Counted from the first letter of the stretch, positions 8,347 to 17,799 are shown. The stretch: DNA of 64,000 nucleotides from Emticicia sp. CRIBPO (GCF_009905725.1 NZ_JAAAKV010000015.1:51275-115274); one strand, 5' to 3'. A program made the numbers and translations. The notes: generated by a model from the letters alone, not told the origin.

Positions 8347-8661
8347 AACTTTAAGCGAATTTAGACATTATAAAAGTAGATTCAGAAAATCAGGAGCCTA
8401 TCTTTTAAACTATCAGATTCAGTAGGTATGTATGGATATGTTTCAAAGATGTGTCCGGTTTTCGATTCGAAATTATGGAAAAAATCGGCAAGAAAGAAGA
8501 AAGTGACGAAAAATACACGGGGTAATGTTTCAATAAACGAAAAGAGCTCCATCAGAGCAGATTTTTACGCCTCCGGATATGTTTCCGGTGCCAGTAATCA
8601 AACGAAAAAAATGGAGAGATCGGATTTCGGGTTAAAATAAAAACTAACCGTTAGAGGAATT
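8347..8661. other. Intergenic region, no supported gene
   Basis: 315 bases between the starting Crp/Fnr gene and the end of the histidine kinase gene. A 70-codon plus-strand frame (8428-8640) is Lys/Ser-rich, shows no domain and no promoter, and I do not regard it as a gene. Confidence 0.6.
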
Positions 8662-9684
8662 TTAATAAGTAGCAATAGGGATTTTGATGATAAAATTGGT
8701 CTCTTCGTTTTCTACCGAAACCACTTCAATAAGGCCCTTGTGGTGCTTGACGATCCTGTGGACCAGAGGGAGTCCGATACCGTACCCTTTAAATGCTGCT
8801 GTGTTTTCGGCTCTGAAAAAAGGATCAAAAAGGTGCGGGATATCCTTTTCTTTGATACCAAATCCCCTGTTTTTGATAGAGATACAAACATACTTGTTTT
8901 CTACACCGCACATGACCATCACCTGGCCGTCATAAGAAAACTTACATCCGTTTTCGATGATGTTTACAAAGGCTGTCCTGAGCAAATGAGCGTTACCGAT
9001 GATGGTCAGCTGCTCTTCTGTAAACATATCGCCCTGGTAATCAATGATGATTTTGCATCCTTTCTGGCTTTCAATCAGAAATTCACGGGCGTCAAAAAGC
9101 AGCTCATCCACTCTGACGGTTGCAGGGATCAGATCTTTTGACTGGTCTCCTACTTTGGCCAGTTCAAGTAAAGTATCAGATAAATGCCCGAGTTCTATGA
9201 GGTCCTCAAGCACCGATTTGATTATTTCTTCGTATTCAGCCGGTTTTCTCTCCTTGATAATGACCAGCTCAAGCTGGGAAACCATTTTCATGAGCGGGTT
9301 TTTCAACTCATGCGAAAAATTGGAAATAAAGGTTTGCTGAAGCTGAAAGGCCCCTTCTATCCTGTCAAGGAGTTTGTTGAATGACTCAGCCAGTTCTCCC
9401 AGTTCGTCTTCCCTGGTAAAAGTAAGCCTTTTCTCCAGGTTTTTAGGATAGATAGACTCCACGTCTTCTGTGATGCGGCCGATGGGACTCAGAAAATAAG
9501 TCATCAGCAGATTTCCGGAAATAAAGATGAGGGCAACCGTTAATATATACCCGGTAATGCCCCAGAACAGCAGGTCCGAATTGAGATGTTGTTGAAACAA
9601 TATAGCAAGAACAATCAGGATGATCAGCAGACCTCCGGCCAGTATGCCCGTAAAAGAAAAATTGATTCTGTCTTTTAATTTCAT
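8662..9684 (-). CDS. Sensor histidine kinase (HAMP, HisKA, HATPase)
   Basis: 340 residues. Two membrane helices (about 12-31 and 40-62) are separated by only eight residues, so there is essentially no periplasmic sensor; sensing is likely in or at the membrane. HAMP follows (about 60-113), then the H-box FSHELKNPL with phospho-acceptor His125, then the ATPase domain with an N box (NIIENGCKFS), a G1-like FGIKEKDIPHLFDPFFR and G2 GYGIGLPLV. It is the partner of the response regulator whose stop precedes it by 15 bases on the same transcript. Confidence 0.93.
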   Translation of the reverse strand: MKLKDRINFSFTGILAGGLLIILIVLAILFQQHLNSDLLFWGITGYILTVALIFISGNLLMTYFLSPIGRITEDVESIYPKNLEKRLTFTREDELGELAESFNKLLDRIEGAFQLQQTFISNFSHELKNPLMKMVSQLELVIIKERKPAEYEEIIKSVLEDLIELGHLSDTLLELAKVGDQSKDLIPATVRVDELLFDAREFLIESQKGCKIIIDYQGDMFTEEQLTIIGNAHLLRTAFVNIIENGCKFSYDGQVMVMCGVENKYVCISIKNRGFGIKEKDIPHLFDPFFRAENTAAFKGYGIGLPLVHRIVKHHKGLIEVVSVENEETNFIIKIPIATY

Positions 9685-9699
9685 CTGAAAACCGGGTAT

Positions 9700-10398
9700 T
9701 TAATTGATTTTCATGACATAACCCATCCCGTAAATGGTATAAATGAGTTTTTGAGGATAATCCTTATCAATTTTTCTTCTCAGCAAATTCATAAAAACCT
9801 CCACCACGTTGGTAGTCACGTCCGAGTCCATGTTCCAGACTTTGTCCAGCAGTTCTTCTTTTGACATTACCCTTCCCTGATTTTTCATCAGGCATTCCAG
9901 CAAACCAAACTCTCTTGCGGTTAGAATGATCTGCTTTCCTCCCCGGATGACGGTTTTAGAATCAAGATTAAGCTCAAGATCTTCAAACTGCATTTTTTTG
10001 TAAGAAATCTGCACTCCGTTGGTTCTCCTGGTCACGACTTTGATTCTGGCCATCAGCTCCTTCAGCTCAAAGGGTTTCACGAGGTAATCATCGGCCCCGG
10101 CATCAAAGCCCCTCAATTTTTCGTCAAGCGAACTGAGGGCAGTCAATAAAATAATCGGGGTGACACTCCCCAGGTTTCTGAGCTCTTTTACAATTTCATA
10201 ACCGTTTTTGTGAGGCAAAATAATGTCGGAAATGATAACATCATAAACATTTTTCCTGGCCAGTGTGGATCCTAAATCACCATCATACGCTATATCTACT
10301 TCAAAACCATTTTCTTCAAGACTCAATTTTAAAGACTGTACGGTTTTAGGTTCATCTTCTATTAATAATATTCTCATCAGATTTTTAAACTTGTCCAT
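9700..10398 (-). CDS. Response regulator, OmpR/PhoB family
   Basis: 232 residues. The receiver domain has acidic pair E14-D15, phospho-acceptor Asp58 (VIISDIILP), T86 and K108 (DDYLVKPF). A winged-helix DNA-binding domain begins near residue 130 (LTAREFGLLECLMKNQGRVMSKEELLDKVW) and ends in YGMGYVMKIN. An internal ATG at 10377 (MRILLIEDE) matches the usual start of such proteins and may be the true one. It forms a two-component system with the downstream histidine kinase. Target genes are unknown; the upstream MreB paralogue is the closest candidate. Confidence 0.94.
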   Translation of the reverse strand: MDKFKNLMRILLIEDEPKTVQSLKLSLEENGFEVDIAYDGDLGSTLARKNVYDVIISDIILPHKNGYEIVKELRNLGSVTPIILLTALSSLDEKLRGFDAGADDYLVKPFELKELMARIKVVTRRTNGVQISYKKMQFEDLELNLDSKTVIRGGKQIILTAREFGLLECLMKNQGRVMSKEELLDKVWNMDSDVTTNVVEVFMNLLRRKIDKDYPQKLIYTIYGMGYVMKIN

Positions 10399-10481
10399 TC
10401 TATCATTTAGGATGGGGTAAAAGTATTTAACAATTTACTAACTATTCTTCACTTGTCCTTCTGTTGTGAGGATTATAAGCC

Positions 10482-11501
10482 TTAAGAAATAAAAACGTGC
10501 TGAAACGAATCAAAATTATTCAGGCATTTGGTTATTCCCTGCATTACGGACAGCAGCGGGTTCTGCACGAGCTTTACCGGAAGCCTGGTTTTCAGGGAGA
10601 GTCTTTTAGCCAATCCCCGGATAAAGGCACCACCACCCGTCAGCATGATGCCATTAGAATAAATATCACCTGAAAGCTCCGGGGGACATTTTTCCAGGGT
10701 TTTCAGCACACCTTCTTCGATCTGGGAAATGGTTTTGTCCATCATCAGGAAAATATCGCTGTGGGTCAGGACGATGGAACGGGGAAGGCCGCTGGCCAGA
10801 TCCCTGCCTACCACCTGCATCGGTGGCGGGGCGTCTTCCAGGTCATAAATGGCAGCTCCAAGGGCCAGTTTGGTCCTTTCAGCCGTTTTTTCGCTGATCA
10901 TCAGGTTATAATTCCTTCTTACATGATCCACGATGTCCTTATCAAAAGTATTTCCCCCGATTCTTAAAGATTGGTTACAAACTACGGAAGACAAAGACAA
11001 AACAGCCACCTCGATAGTACCTCCGCCAATGTCAACCAGCATGTGCCCTTTGGGTTCAAAAATATCCACTCCTGCCCCGATTCCGGCGGCTATGGGTTCG
11101 TGGATCATAAAAACTTCCGAAGCTCCGGCTGCCTGGGCTGAATCCCTGACCGCCCTCTTCTCCACCTCAGTGGTATAATACGGAATACAGATCAGGAATT
11201 TCTTTGCTCCCAGGCTGTATTTATTATTTCCTGAAATCGACACAAACTCACGAAGCATTTTTTCTGCTGCAGAGTAATCGGCTATTACCCCGTCTTTCAG
11301 CGGTTTTATGGTCTTAAGATTGTAATGCGTCTTCTCGTGCATGTCCAGTGCTTTCCTTCCGACCGCAACAATCGACGATGACCTCTTGTCAATCGCAATG
11401 ATAGAGGGCTCATTCAGGAGAACCCTCTCATGGTTCACTATGATGGTATTGGCAGTTCCCAGATCTACCCCGATTTGCAGCGGATTTATTTTTTTTATCA
11501 T
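10482..11501 (-). CDS. MreB-like actin homologue (paralogue outside mreBCD)
   Basis: 339 residues from the ATG at 11501 (MIKKINPLQIGVDLGTANT); the longer frame to 11534 adds eleven residues ahead of the normal MreB start. Actin-fold nucleotide motifs are in order: DLGTANT (phosphate 1), HEPIAAGIGAG, DIGGGTIEVAV (phosphate 2), LTGGGAFIRG (adenosine). MreB filaments guide rod-shape wall synthesis. No mreC, mreD, PBP2 or rodA is near. The N-terminus is short, without the amphipathic GLF-type membrane helix, and there are unusual residues (MHEKTHYNLKTIKPLKDG). It lies 83 bases upstream of the response regulator on the same strand. A specialised paralogue is inferred. Confidence 0.85.
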   Translation of the reverse strand: MIKKINPLQIGVDLGTANTIIVNHERVLLNEPSIIAIDKRSSSIVAVGRKALDMHEKTHYNLKTIKPLKDGVIADYSAAEKMLREFVSISGNNKYSLGAKKFLICIPYYTTEVEKRAVRDSAQAAGASEVFMIHEPIAAGIGAGVDIFEPKGHMLVDIGGGTIEVAVLSLSSVVCNQSLRIGGNTFDKDIVDHVRRNYNLMISEKTAERTKLALGAAIYDLEDAPPPMQVVGRDLASGLPRSIVLTHSDIFLMMDKTISQIEEGVLKTLEKCPPELSGDIYSNGIMLTGGGAFIRGLAKRLSLKTRLPVKLVQNPLLSVMQGITKCLNNFDSFQHVFIS

Positions 11502-11887
11502 TATCAAAACGTAACACAAATAATATAAAATCAATTAGTTACGCGAATTACGACTAAGATAATAAAGAACTCATGAAGGAAAAATAAAGAAAAAATAAAA
11601 TTATAAATTATGTAAATTTCCAATATCCGGCCAATCTTTCACCAAACAAAAGAAAGGGGAATCAAGTGCTTCATTTACGAAATAAAGACGGCCTTTAACT
11701 ACTTTTATCTTCATTTTTACCCTGACAATTTCTATAAAACAATATTGTACTAAAACCGGAATCCGGCGAATGGTAGCTGAGATATAAATTTCTAAAAATT
11801 AAAAGAGGCATCTTTTAATTTCTTTGGGTATCATTGAGCCCGAAATCTGGTTCTATTTATTATTTTTAGCCCATAATTATCAATTGA
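11502..11887. other. Divergent intergenic region MreB-like / dehydratase
   Basis: About 386 bases, strongly AT-rich, with no gene in either strand. A TATTTTTA near 11864 is one base off the -7 consensus for the dehydratase. On the minus strand TATTATTTG (near 11516-11524) resembles a -7 element with one extra base for the MreB-like gene. Confidence 0.5.
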
Positions 11888-12841
11888 ATGAAAATACAGC
11901 AAATTCCTGTTAAAGCAGACATAGAAGAAGTTCACGAGAGAATCAGACCACTGATTCACAAAACACCTGTTTTTAAATCGCAGAGCATCAATGAGCTGGC
12001 GGGGTGTGAAGTGTATTTTAAATGCGAGAATTTTCAGAAGATCGGGGCTTTTAAGGCCAGAGGTGGTCTCAATGCTGCCCTTTCTCTTGACGAAAAGAGC
12101 CTTGAAAAAGGACTTTGCACTCATTCGTCCGGAAATCATGCCCAGGCCATTGCACTGGCGGCTAAAATGCTGAACACGAAAGCCTATATCGTGATGCCGG
12201 ACAATGCTCCTGAAATAAAAAAGAAAGGTGTGCTGGCTTTGGGCGGAACGGTCATCGAGTGCGAACCGACTCTGGAAGCCCGTGAAAAAGGGGTACAGGA
12301 GGTGATTGAGCAATATGGTGCTACTTTCATACATCCCTTTGATAATTATGACGTCATAGCCGGGCAGGCTACGGCCTCAAAAGAGCTACTGGAAGAAGTT
12401 CCCGGCCTCAATTACCTTTTTGCCCCGGTGGGTGGCGGCGGGCTGCTGAGCGGAACTGCCCTTACTGCTCATTATTTCTCTCCCGAAACAGCAGTCATTG
12501 CCGGTGAGCCGGAAGGTGCGGCAGATGCGGTACTTTCTTTTCAATCAGGGAATGTTGAAAAAGCTCCGTTTGTAAAAACCATTGCTGACGGCTTACTGAC
12601 CAACTTAAGCACACGTACGCTGGAAATCATCAGGAAATATGTAAAAGAGATTATCACTGTCAGTGACGAGGAGATTGTGGAGGCCATGCAGCTGATTTAT
12701 GAGCGTCTCAAAATTGTGATAGAACCTTCAGCGGCTGTACCGTTTGCTGCCTTATTGAAGCAAAAAGACAAATTTAAAGGACAAAAAACAGGTATTATAT
12801 TCTCGGGAGGTAATGTCGATCTGAAAAAACTTCCTTTCTGA
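11888..12841 (+). CDS. PLP-dependent threonine/serine dehydratase or serine racemase
   Basis: 317 residues, fold-type II PLP enzyme. Lys56 (FKARGG) is the Schiff-base lysine, S80-S81-G82-N83-H84 binds the substrate carboxylate, and PVGGGGLLSG binds the PLP phosphate. There is no C-terminal ACT regulatory domain, so this is the short catabolic-type enzyme (TdcB-like threonine ammonia-lyase, or serine racemase), not the isoleucine-regulated IlvA. Substrate choice between Thr deamination and Ser racemisation cannot be told from sequence. It stands alone, ending at a shared hairpin. Confidence 0.88.
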   Translation: MKIQQIPVKADIEEVHERIRPLIHKTPVFKSQSINELAGCEVYFKCENFQKIGAFKARGGLNAALSLDEKSLEKGLCTHSSGNHAQAIALAAKMLNTKAYIVMPDNAPEIKKKGVLALGGTVIECEPTLEAREKGVQEVIEQYGATFIHPFDNYDVIAGQATASKELLEEVPGLNYLFAPVGGGGLLSGTALTAHYFSPETAVIAGEPEGAADAVLSFQSGNVEKAPFVKTIADGLLTNLSTRTLEIIRKYVKEIITVSDEEIVEAMQLIYERLKIVIEPSAAVPFAALLKQKDKFKGQKTGIIFSGGNVDLKKLPF

Positions 12842-12848
12842 AAAACAA

Positions 12849-12881
12849 AAGGGTGAACTTCAGTATTTGAAATTCACCCTT
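12849..12881. terminator. Bidirectional terminator hairpin
   Basis: AAGGGTGAA, a 15-base loop, TTCACCCTT, between the convergent dehydratase and isomerase genes. Flanking T/A tracts are short. Confidence 0.65.
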
Positions 12882-12889
12882 CTTATATC

Positions 12890-13837
12890 TTACCCAAACG
12901 CTTTTCTTAAAACTTCCAGGCTTTTCGGAACAGCTGTTTCCGGATCTTCTTTTCCTTCCATTTCCAGCGATACAAAACCTTTGAAACCATGTTTCTTTAA
13001 TATTCCTGCTATTCTTGGATAATCCAGGTCCAGGGTATACCATTCGCCGCCACCGTAGTAGGTTTTGGCCTGAACGATCGTGGCATAAGGAGCCAGTTGT
13101 TCTATCTGGGAATACGGATCCCCCACAAAATTGCCTGTGTCCATATTTAAACCCATCCATGGATTAGAGGCCAATGCTTTGTAAATTTTCAGCAAGCCTT
13201 CAACTTTGGTCGTAAGGCCCCAGTGATTTTCAAGTGCTAAAACCACACCCGCACGCTCTGCTTCAACCAGACATTCGCCAATTGAATCAATACACCATTT
13301 GATGGCATCGTCTTCTGTATAGCCTTCGATAGGCGGTTCCTGTCCTTTTACTTTCATCAGGTCATCAAAAGAAGGGATGGTCCCCCATCTCCCGGAGTTC
13401 AGCCTGATGGCCGGGATACCCATCTGGGCGGCCAGATTAATGCATTTTTTAGTATGGGCTATGTCTTTATCACGGTCTTCTTTGATCTGAGAAACAAAAT
13501 CCTGGTGAATAGATAACATCGGGAGGCTCAAACCATTGACAAACGCCAGTTTCTTTAGTTTATTAAGATAAGGCACAGTCTCATTGTCCATCTGACGGTG
13601 CAATATCTCGACTCCGTCAAATCCCAGTTTTGCAGCATTTTCTATGACCTGCTCAATCGGGTACTTTGGTTTTCTGAAATGCCAGTAAGAATAAGTCGAA
13701 ACGCTGATCGGAATTTTTGAAGCTGCTGCCGGAGCAGACGAAGCAGCAGTTGAAGCCTGCGTGCCTGCAAGCGTGGCTACACCTGCCAAAGCGGTTTGTT
13801 TGATCCAGTTTCTTCTTGATGAGGAGGAGTCTTTCAT
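12890..13837 (-). CDS. Tat-exported sugar phosphate isomerase/epimerase-like TIM-barrel protein
   Basis: 315 residues. The N-terminus [21 protein letters not shown] is a twin-arginine signal (R8-R9), followed by an Ala-rich linker. The remainder is an AP-endonuclease-family-2/xylose-isomerase-like barrel: [61 protein letters not shown]. The Glu, Asp and His residues at strand ends fit a divalent-metal site. Tat use implies folding with its metal before export. The substrate is unknown; periplasmic sugar or polyol processing is inferred. Its single-gene transcript ends at the terminator shared with the dehydratase. Confidence 0.85.
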   Translation of the reverse strand: MKDSSSSRRNWIKQTALAGVATLAGTQASTAASSAPAAASKIPISVSTYSYWHFRKPKYPIEQVIENAAKLGFDGVEILHRQMDNETVPYLNKLKKLAFVNGLSLPMLSIHQDFVSQIKEDRDKDIAHTKKCINLAAQMGIPAIRLNSGRWGTIPSFDDLMKVKGQEPPIEGYTEDDAIKWCIDSIGECLVEAERAGVVLALENHWGLTTKVEGLLKIYKALASNPWMGLNMDTGNFVGDPYSQIEQLAPYATIVQAKTYYGGGEWYTLDLDYPRIAGILKKHGFKGFVSLEMEGKEDPETAVPKSLEVLRKAFG

Positions 13838-14032
13838 AATTATAAGATTGAATTAAAAGGTTATTTACAAAAATCAAAATTTAATCTGAAATCTCCTAAT
13901 GAGTCATCTTATATATGCTACAGTGAGTAAGCTTTAAGCTACAGGCTTTTATGACGGCATAAAAATCACACCTAAATCTCATGTATTACCTCTTCGCCAA
14001 TATCATGACAAAGCCCGGTATCCGTCTGTTAC

Positions 14033-15052
14033 TCAGATAAAATTGACTTCAGGATGAAGGTGAATGTCATATTTCTCTTCTACCGAATGCTGAATATCAT
14101 AAGCCAGCTTTTTAATATCGTTGCCGTCGCCTCCTCCGTAATTGACCAACACCAGGGCTTGTTTTTCATGTACCCCGATCTGTCCGAAGCGTTTTCCTTT
14201 CCAGCCGGCTTGTTCTATCAGCCAGCCTGCAGGTACCTTGACGGTCTGCTCATCTATCGGATAAGAAGGTATGGCAGGATAAAGACTTTTGAGCTTTTCA
14301 AAATGGTTTTTTGATATCTCAGGGTTTTTGAAAAAGCTTCCGGAGTTTCCGATCTTTTTCGGGTCCGGTAATTTACTCTGACGAATGTGAATAACGGCAT
14401 CGCTCACTGCCTTTATGCTCATTTCTGTCACACCCATTTGTTCAAGGGTTTCCTTAATTGCACCGTAAGTCGTATGAAAAACAGGGTGTTTTGAAAGCCG
14501 GAAAGTTACATTCAGAATGACATATTTACCTTTCGCTTCATGCTTGAAAACGCTTTCCCTGTAACCAAATTTACATTGATCAAGATCAAAGGTTTCTGTT
14601 TCAAATGTTTGGAGATTCAAAGCTTCCAGTGAAACAAACACGTCTTTGATCTCTACGCCATAGGCCCCGATGTTCTGCATAGGAGCCGCACCCACTGTTC
14701 CCGGAATCAAGGACAGGTTTTCGATGCCTCCGAGTTGATTATCAACACAATACATCACCAGGTCATGCCACACCTCACCAGCTCCCGACTTTATGATGAC
14801 CTGATCTTCATCCTCACTGACGACACTGATGCCTTTCAGATTGATTTTAACCACCAGCCCCCTGAAGTCTCCGGTAAGGAGAATGTTGCTTCCCCCACCC
14901 AAAAAGAGCTTCGGAACAGCTGCATAAGCCGGATCAGATAATATCTCTTTGAGCTCTTCTACAGATTGTACCTCCGTGAAGAAATCAGCGTTGGCCTCGA
15001 GACCAAAAGTATTGTAAGGTTGTAATGAGATGTTTTCCCGGATAACTGGCAT
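14033..15052 (-). CDS. murB: UDP-N-acetylenolpyruvoylglucosamine reductase MurB
   Basis: 339 residues, type I length. It reduces UDP-GlcNAc-enolpyruvate to UDP-MurNAc with NADPH and FAD in the cytoplasm, the second committed step of peptidoglycan synthesis. The start SLQPYNTFGLEANA and LGGGSNILLTGDF form the FAD-binding domain. The catalytic Ser239 (GNSGSFFKNP) and near-terminal Glu335 (HPEVNFI) are in place, and the GTVGAAPMQNIGAYG loop is typical. It is monocistronic with about 190-250 bases of non-coding sequence on each side. Confidence 0.97.
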   Translation of the reverse strand: MPVIRENISLQPYNTFGLEANADFFTEVQSVEELKEILSDPAYAAVPKLFLGGGSNILLTGDFRGLVVKINLKGISVVSEDEDQVIIKSGAGEVWHDLVMYCVDNQLGGIENLSLIPGTVGAAPMQNIGAYGVEIKDVFVSLEALNLQTFETETFDLDQCKFGYRESVFKHEAKGKYVILNVTFRLSKHPVFHTTYGAIKETLEQMGVTEMSIKAVSDAVIHIRQSKLPDPKKIGNSGSFFKNPEISKNHFEKLKSLYPAIPSYPIDEQTVKVPAGWLIEQAGWKGKRFGQIGVHEKQALVLVNYGGGDGNDIKKLAYDIQHSVEEKYDIHLHPEVNFI

Positions 15053-15305
15053 TTAAATCAATCTGTTTATTCTTTAAAAACTGCTTTTAGATTAAGGCTG
15101 CAATTTACGAATAAAGAATTCAGGCCACTTATTTTATATAAGATTTCCGTCGTATTTCCACCCGGTTAAATTTCTCCGCCGGTTTCCGGAAGCAGTTTTT
15201 GTTTTAACAACTGATTGTTTATACTGACCCTGATACAAAGAAATCCTTCCCAACCTTTTCAGCTGATTAAGAGTCTTATAGAAAACCTGTTACCTGTTTA
15301 TTGTT

Positions 15306-15761
15306 ATGAAAAACCTGTTTCTTTCTTTGATCATCTTAACAACGGTTCTCTCTTGTAATAAAGCAGAGGTTTCACCTGATCAGAACAAAATGACGCTGGC
15401 CCAGATCAACAACCTGGCGGGAGAGTATATTTTTGAAGGATATGCCGTCAGTAAAACCCCCGGGTCTTCGAAAATGACGTTAACTATCAAGAAGAATTCG
15501 GACGAAGAATGGAATTTCAGCGGACAGAGCTATGTCAATGAGTATGGGGGAACTTACAGGTTTGATCAGGCGGCAGGCTCTATCGTTTTTAAAGAATTAA
15601 CCACAACACTGATCGCCGCTGTAGACAATTCACGAAACCTGGCAGAGCAGGAGTATTACGGAAATTTTCGTAAGATAAAGAAATTTAAACTGGAAGGCTC
15701 CACTCTTAAACTCTTCGATTCTGAGCCGGCTTCGGAAATTATGATATTCAGGAAAAAATAA
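15306..15761 (+). CDS. Small lipoprotein, unknown function
   Basis: 151 residues. The signal peptide ends in a good lipobox (TTVLSCN). The mature part is a small beta-rich domain (LAGEYIFEGY, MTLTIKK, WNFSGQSYVNEYGGTYRF, LKLFDSEP, EIMIFRKK) whose pattern resembles META/HslJ-type or lipocalin-like stand-alone domains common in Bacteroidota, but I do not recognise a named family. Its stop codon abuts the stop of the convergent reductase with no gap. The 253-base region upstream shows no clear promoter element. Confidence 0.65.
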   Translation: MKNLFLSLIILTTVLSCNKAEVSPDQNKMTLAQINNLAGEYIFEGYAVSKTPGSSKMTLTIKKNSDEEWNFSGQSYVNEYGGTYRFDQAAGSIVFKELTTTLIAAVDNSRNLAEQEYYGNFRKIKKFKLEGSTLKLFDSEPASEIMIFRKK

Positions 15762-16298
15762 TCAAAACTCGATCAGCAGTTTTGCCTGCCTTTCCATGAA
15801 GTTTCTGTAGATATCGCTCGTAAATTCACCATCTGCAAAATGTTGTTTCACTATCCCTAACTTGACCCTTAACCCTAATACATTAGCATTAAAGTAATTA
15901 AGCACGTCTGTCAGATGTGACAATCCCACGGCGTTTCCTAAAACACCGGCCGAAAGTCCGACTAAAGCGATCTTCTTGCCCACCAGGCTGTCTGGATGTC
16001 TCAATCCGTCCAGAAAAGTCTTTAACACCCCCGGAAATGAGCTATTGTATTCCGGCACTACAAAAACAAACTTATTGCACTGGTCCATCTGGTCCTGGAA
16101 GATATTGAACTGATCGTTTTTCCCATGATTATGGTAAAGGGCAGAAAACGCGAAGTCTTCAGGAAGCAACGAAAGGTCGATGATTATAGAAGGCTGGTCA
16201 AATTTCAAAAGTATCTTCTGATAGTACTGAGCTATTACTTTGGTGAAAGAATTATGTCTGTTGGTACCTACTATAATGCCTATGGGAGTCGCTGTCAT
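15762..16298 (-). CDS. NADPH-dependent FMN reductase (flavodoxin-like fold)
   Basis: 178 residues. The N-terminal IGIIVGTNRHNSFTKVIAQYY forms the flavin phosphate loop, and VFVVPEYNSSFPGVLKTFLDGL is the signature of the NADPH-dependent FMN reductase/azoreductase family. It supplies reduced flavin or reduces quinones and azo compounds; the precise substrate is not predictable. Single gene, divergent from the aldolase gene across 244 bases. Confidence 0.88.
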   Translation of the reverse strand: MTATPIGIIVGTNRHNSFTKVIAQYYQKILLKFDQPSIIIDLSLLPEDFAFSALYHNHGKNDQFNIFQDQMDQCNKFVFVVPEYNSSFPGVLKTFLDGLRHPDSLVGKKIALVGLSAGVLGNAVGLSHLTDVLNYFNANVLGLRVKLGIVKQHFADGEFTSDIYRNFMERQAKLLIEF

Positions 16299-16459
16299 TT
16301 TATGTTTTAATTAAAACCGTTCCAGATAAAAACAAAAAATAAATGATTCGGTTTCAAAATGCCTGAAATCTCTCTTTTAAAAAGCATAGAGGCTGCTGCA
16401 GGGAAGTTTGATTTATTCATTTTTAAAGAATCTTTATTTCAGATTGCCTTAATTTTTGA

Positions 16460-16467
16460 TAGCTTTG
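16460..16467 (+). promoter_or_regulatory. -7 promoter element of the aldolase gene
   Basis: TAGCTTTG matches TAnnTTTG, giving a leader near 70 bases. The closest TTG (16444-16446) is only 13 bases upstream, so the -33 match is poor. Confidence 0.4.
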
Positions 16468-16542
16468 TCAGAATATTAAAATTACCTTCATTTTTCAGGC
16501 TATAATAAAAGTTTTTCTTTTTTTAATTCTAAAAAATAGTTT

Positions 16543-17619
16543 ATGAGCCAATCTCTGATCAAACCAGGTGTAGTAACAGGCGAAGCTTTGAATCAATTAT
16601 TTCGTCACGCTAACGAAAATAACTATGCCCTTCCTGCAGTAAATGTTGTAGGAACCAATTCTATTAATGCGGTATTAGAAACGGCTAAAGCCGTAAATTC
16701 TCCGGTTATCATTCAGTTTTCGAATGGCGGAGGTATATTTTATGCAGGGAAAAGCCTGTCTAATGAAGATCAGAAAGCAGCTATTGCCGGATCGATTTCA
16801 GGAGCCATGCACGTTCACCAGATGGCCGAGGCTTACGGTGTGCCTGTAGTTTTACATACTGACCACTGTGCTAAAAAACTTCTTCCATGGATCGACGGTT
16901 TGCTTGATGCAGGTGAGAAATTCTTCGCTCAGCACGGTAAGCCATTGTTCAGCTCTCACATGCTTGATTTGTCTGAAGAGCCAATCGAGGAAAACATCGA
17001 AATCTGTTCTAAATATTTCGAAAGAATGGCCAAAATGGGCATGACCATCGAAATTGAACTAGGTGTGACAGGTGGTGAAGAAGACGGCGTTGACAACTCT
17101 GACGTTGACAGCTCAAAACTTTACACTCAGCCTTCAGAAGTAGCTTTTGCTTACGAAGAACTATTGAAAATATCTCCGAACTTTACAATTGCTGCGGCTT
17201 TCGGTAATGTTCACGGGGTTTACAAACCAGGTAACGTTTCTCTTCAGCCGATCATTCTGAAAAACTCTCAGGATTATATCAAAGAGAAATTCAAAACCGG
17301 TGACTTGCCTGTTAACTTCGTATTCCACGGCGGATCAGGTTCATCACGTCAGGAAATCCGTGAGGCCATCGATTACGGTGCGATCAAGATGAACATTGAC
17401 ACAGATATGCAATGGTCTACCTGGGAAGGTATCCTTAAATACTACAAATCAAAAGAAGGTTATCTTCAGTCTCAGCTGGGTAATCCTGAAGGACCGGATT
17501 CTCCTAACAAAAAATATTACGATCCACGTGTCTGGTTGCGTAAAGGTGAAGAATCAATGGTTGCCAGATTGAAAGAAGCTTTCGAAGATCTGAACTGTAT
17601 CAATAAGCTTGATGCTTAA
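16543..17619 (+). CDS. fba: Class II fructose-bisphosphate aldolase
   Basis: 358 residues, class IIA length. It cleaves fructose-1,6-bisphosphate to glyceraldehyde-3-phosphate and dihydroxyacetone phosphate in glycolysis and gluconeogenesis, using zinc. LHTDHCAKK holds catalytic Asp107 and zinc ligand His108. IEIELGVTGGEEDGVDN, NVHGVYKPG and FHGGSGSS supply further metal and phosphate ligands, and MNIDTDMQW closes the barrel. Codon choice is strongly optimised (Arg mostly CGT, Gly GGT), unlike neighbours rich in AGG and CGG, as expected for an abundant enzyme. It is followed by two strong terminators. Confidence 0.97.
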   Translation: MSQSLIKPGVVTGEALNQLFRHANENNYALPAVNVVGTNSINAVLETAKAVNSPVIIQFSNGGGIFYAGKSLSNEDQKAAIAGSISGAMHVHQMAEAYGVPVVLHTDHCAKKLLPWIDGLLDAGEKFFAQHGKPLFSSHMLDLSEEPIEENIEICSKYFERMAKMGMTIEIELGVTGGEEDGVDNSDVDSSKLYTQPSEVAFAYEELLKISPNFTIAAAFGNVHGVYKPGNVSLQPIILKNSQDYIKEKFKTGDLPVNFVFHGGSGSSRQEIREAIDYGAIKMNIDTDMQWSTWEGILKYYKSKEGYLQSQLGNPEGPDSPNKKYYDPRVWLRKGEESMVARLKEAFEDLNCINKLDA

Positions 17620-17642
17620 TTGATTTCAAGATATATTTTAAG

Positions 17643-17675
17643 GCCTCCTGATAACTTCAGGGGGCTTTTTTTTGA
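17643..17675 (+). terminator. Rho-independent terminator of the aldolase gene
   Basis: GCCTCCTG, an eight-base loop (ATAACTT region), CAGGGGGC with one G-T pair, then TTTTTTTT. Confidence 0.8.
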
Positions 17676-17763
17676 GGGAAAAGGAGGAAGGAAGAATAGA
17701 ATGCGTGACAAAGCACACTTTGCAGCTATTAACTTAAGGAAATTATAAGAGTATAAAATTAAG

Positions 17764-17799
17764 TAACAAAAAGAGCGGCCGGGGCCGCTCTTTTTGTTA
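17764..17799. terminator. Perfect bidirectional terminator, 17-bp arms
   Basis: TAACAAAAAGAGCGGCC-GG-GGCCGCTCTTTTTGTTA. The arms carry their own A and T tracts, so it terminates in both directions between the convergent aldolase and coiled-coil genes. Confidence 0.9.

Noticed and set aside
8428..8640. A 70-codon plus-strand open frame
   Set aside because: No domain, unusual Lys/Ser-rich composition, no promoter element, no neighbour on the strand; looks like chance.
11831..12334. 167-codon minus-strand frame over the dehydratase gene
   Set aside because: Antisense shadow of a confidently identified gene; no signal of its own.
17764..17799. Palindrome considered as an operator
   Set aside because: Built-in A and T tracts and position between convergent genes mark it as a bidirectional terminator.
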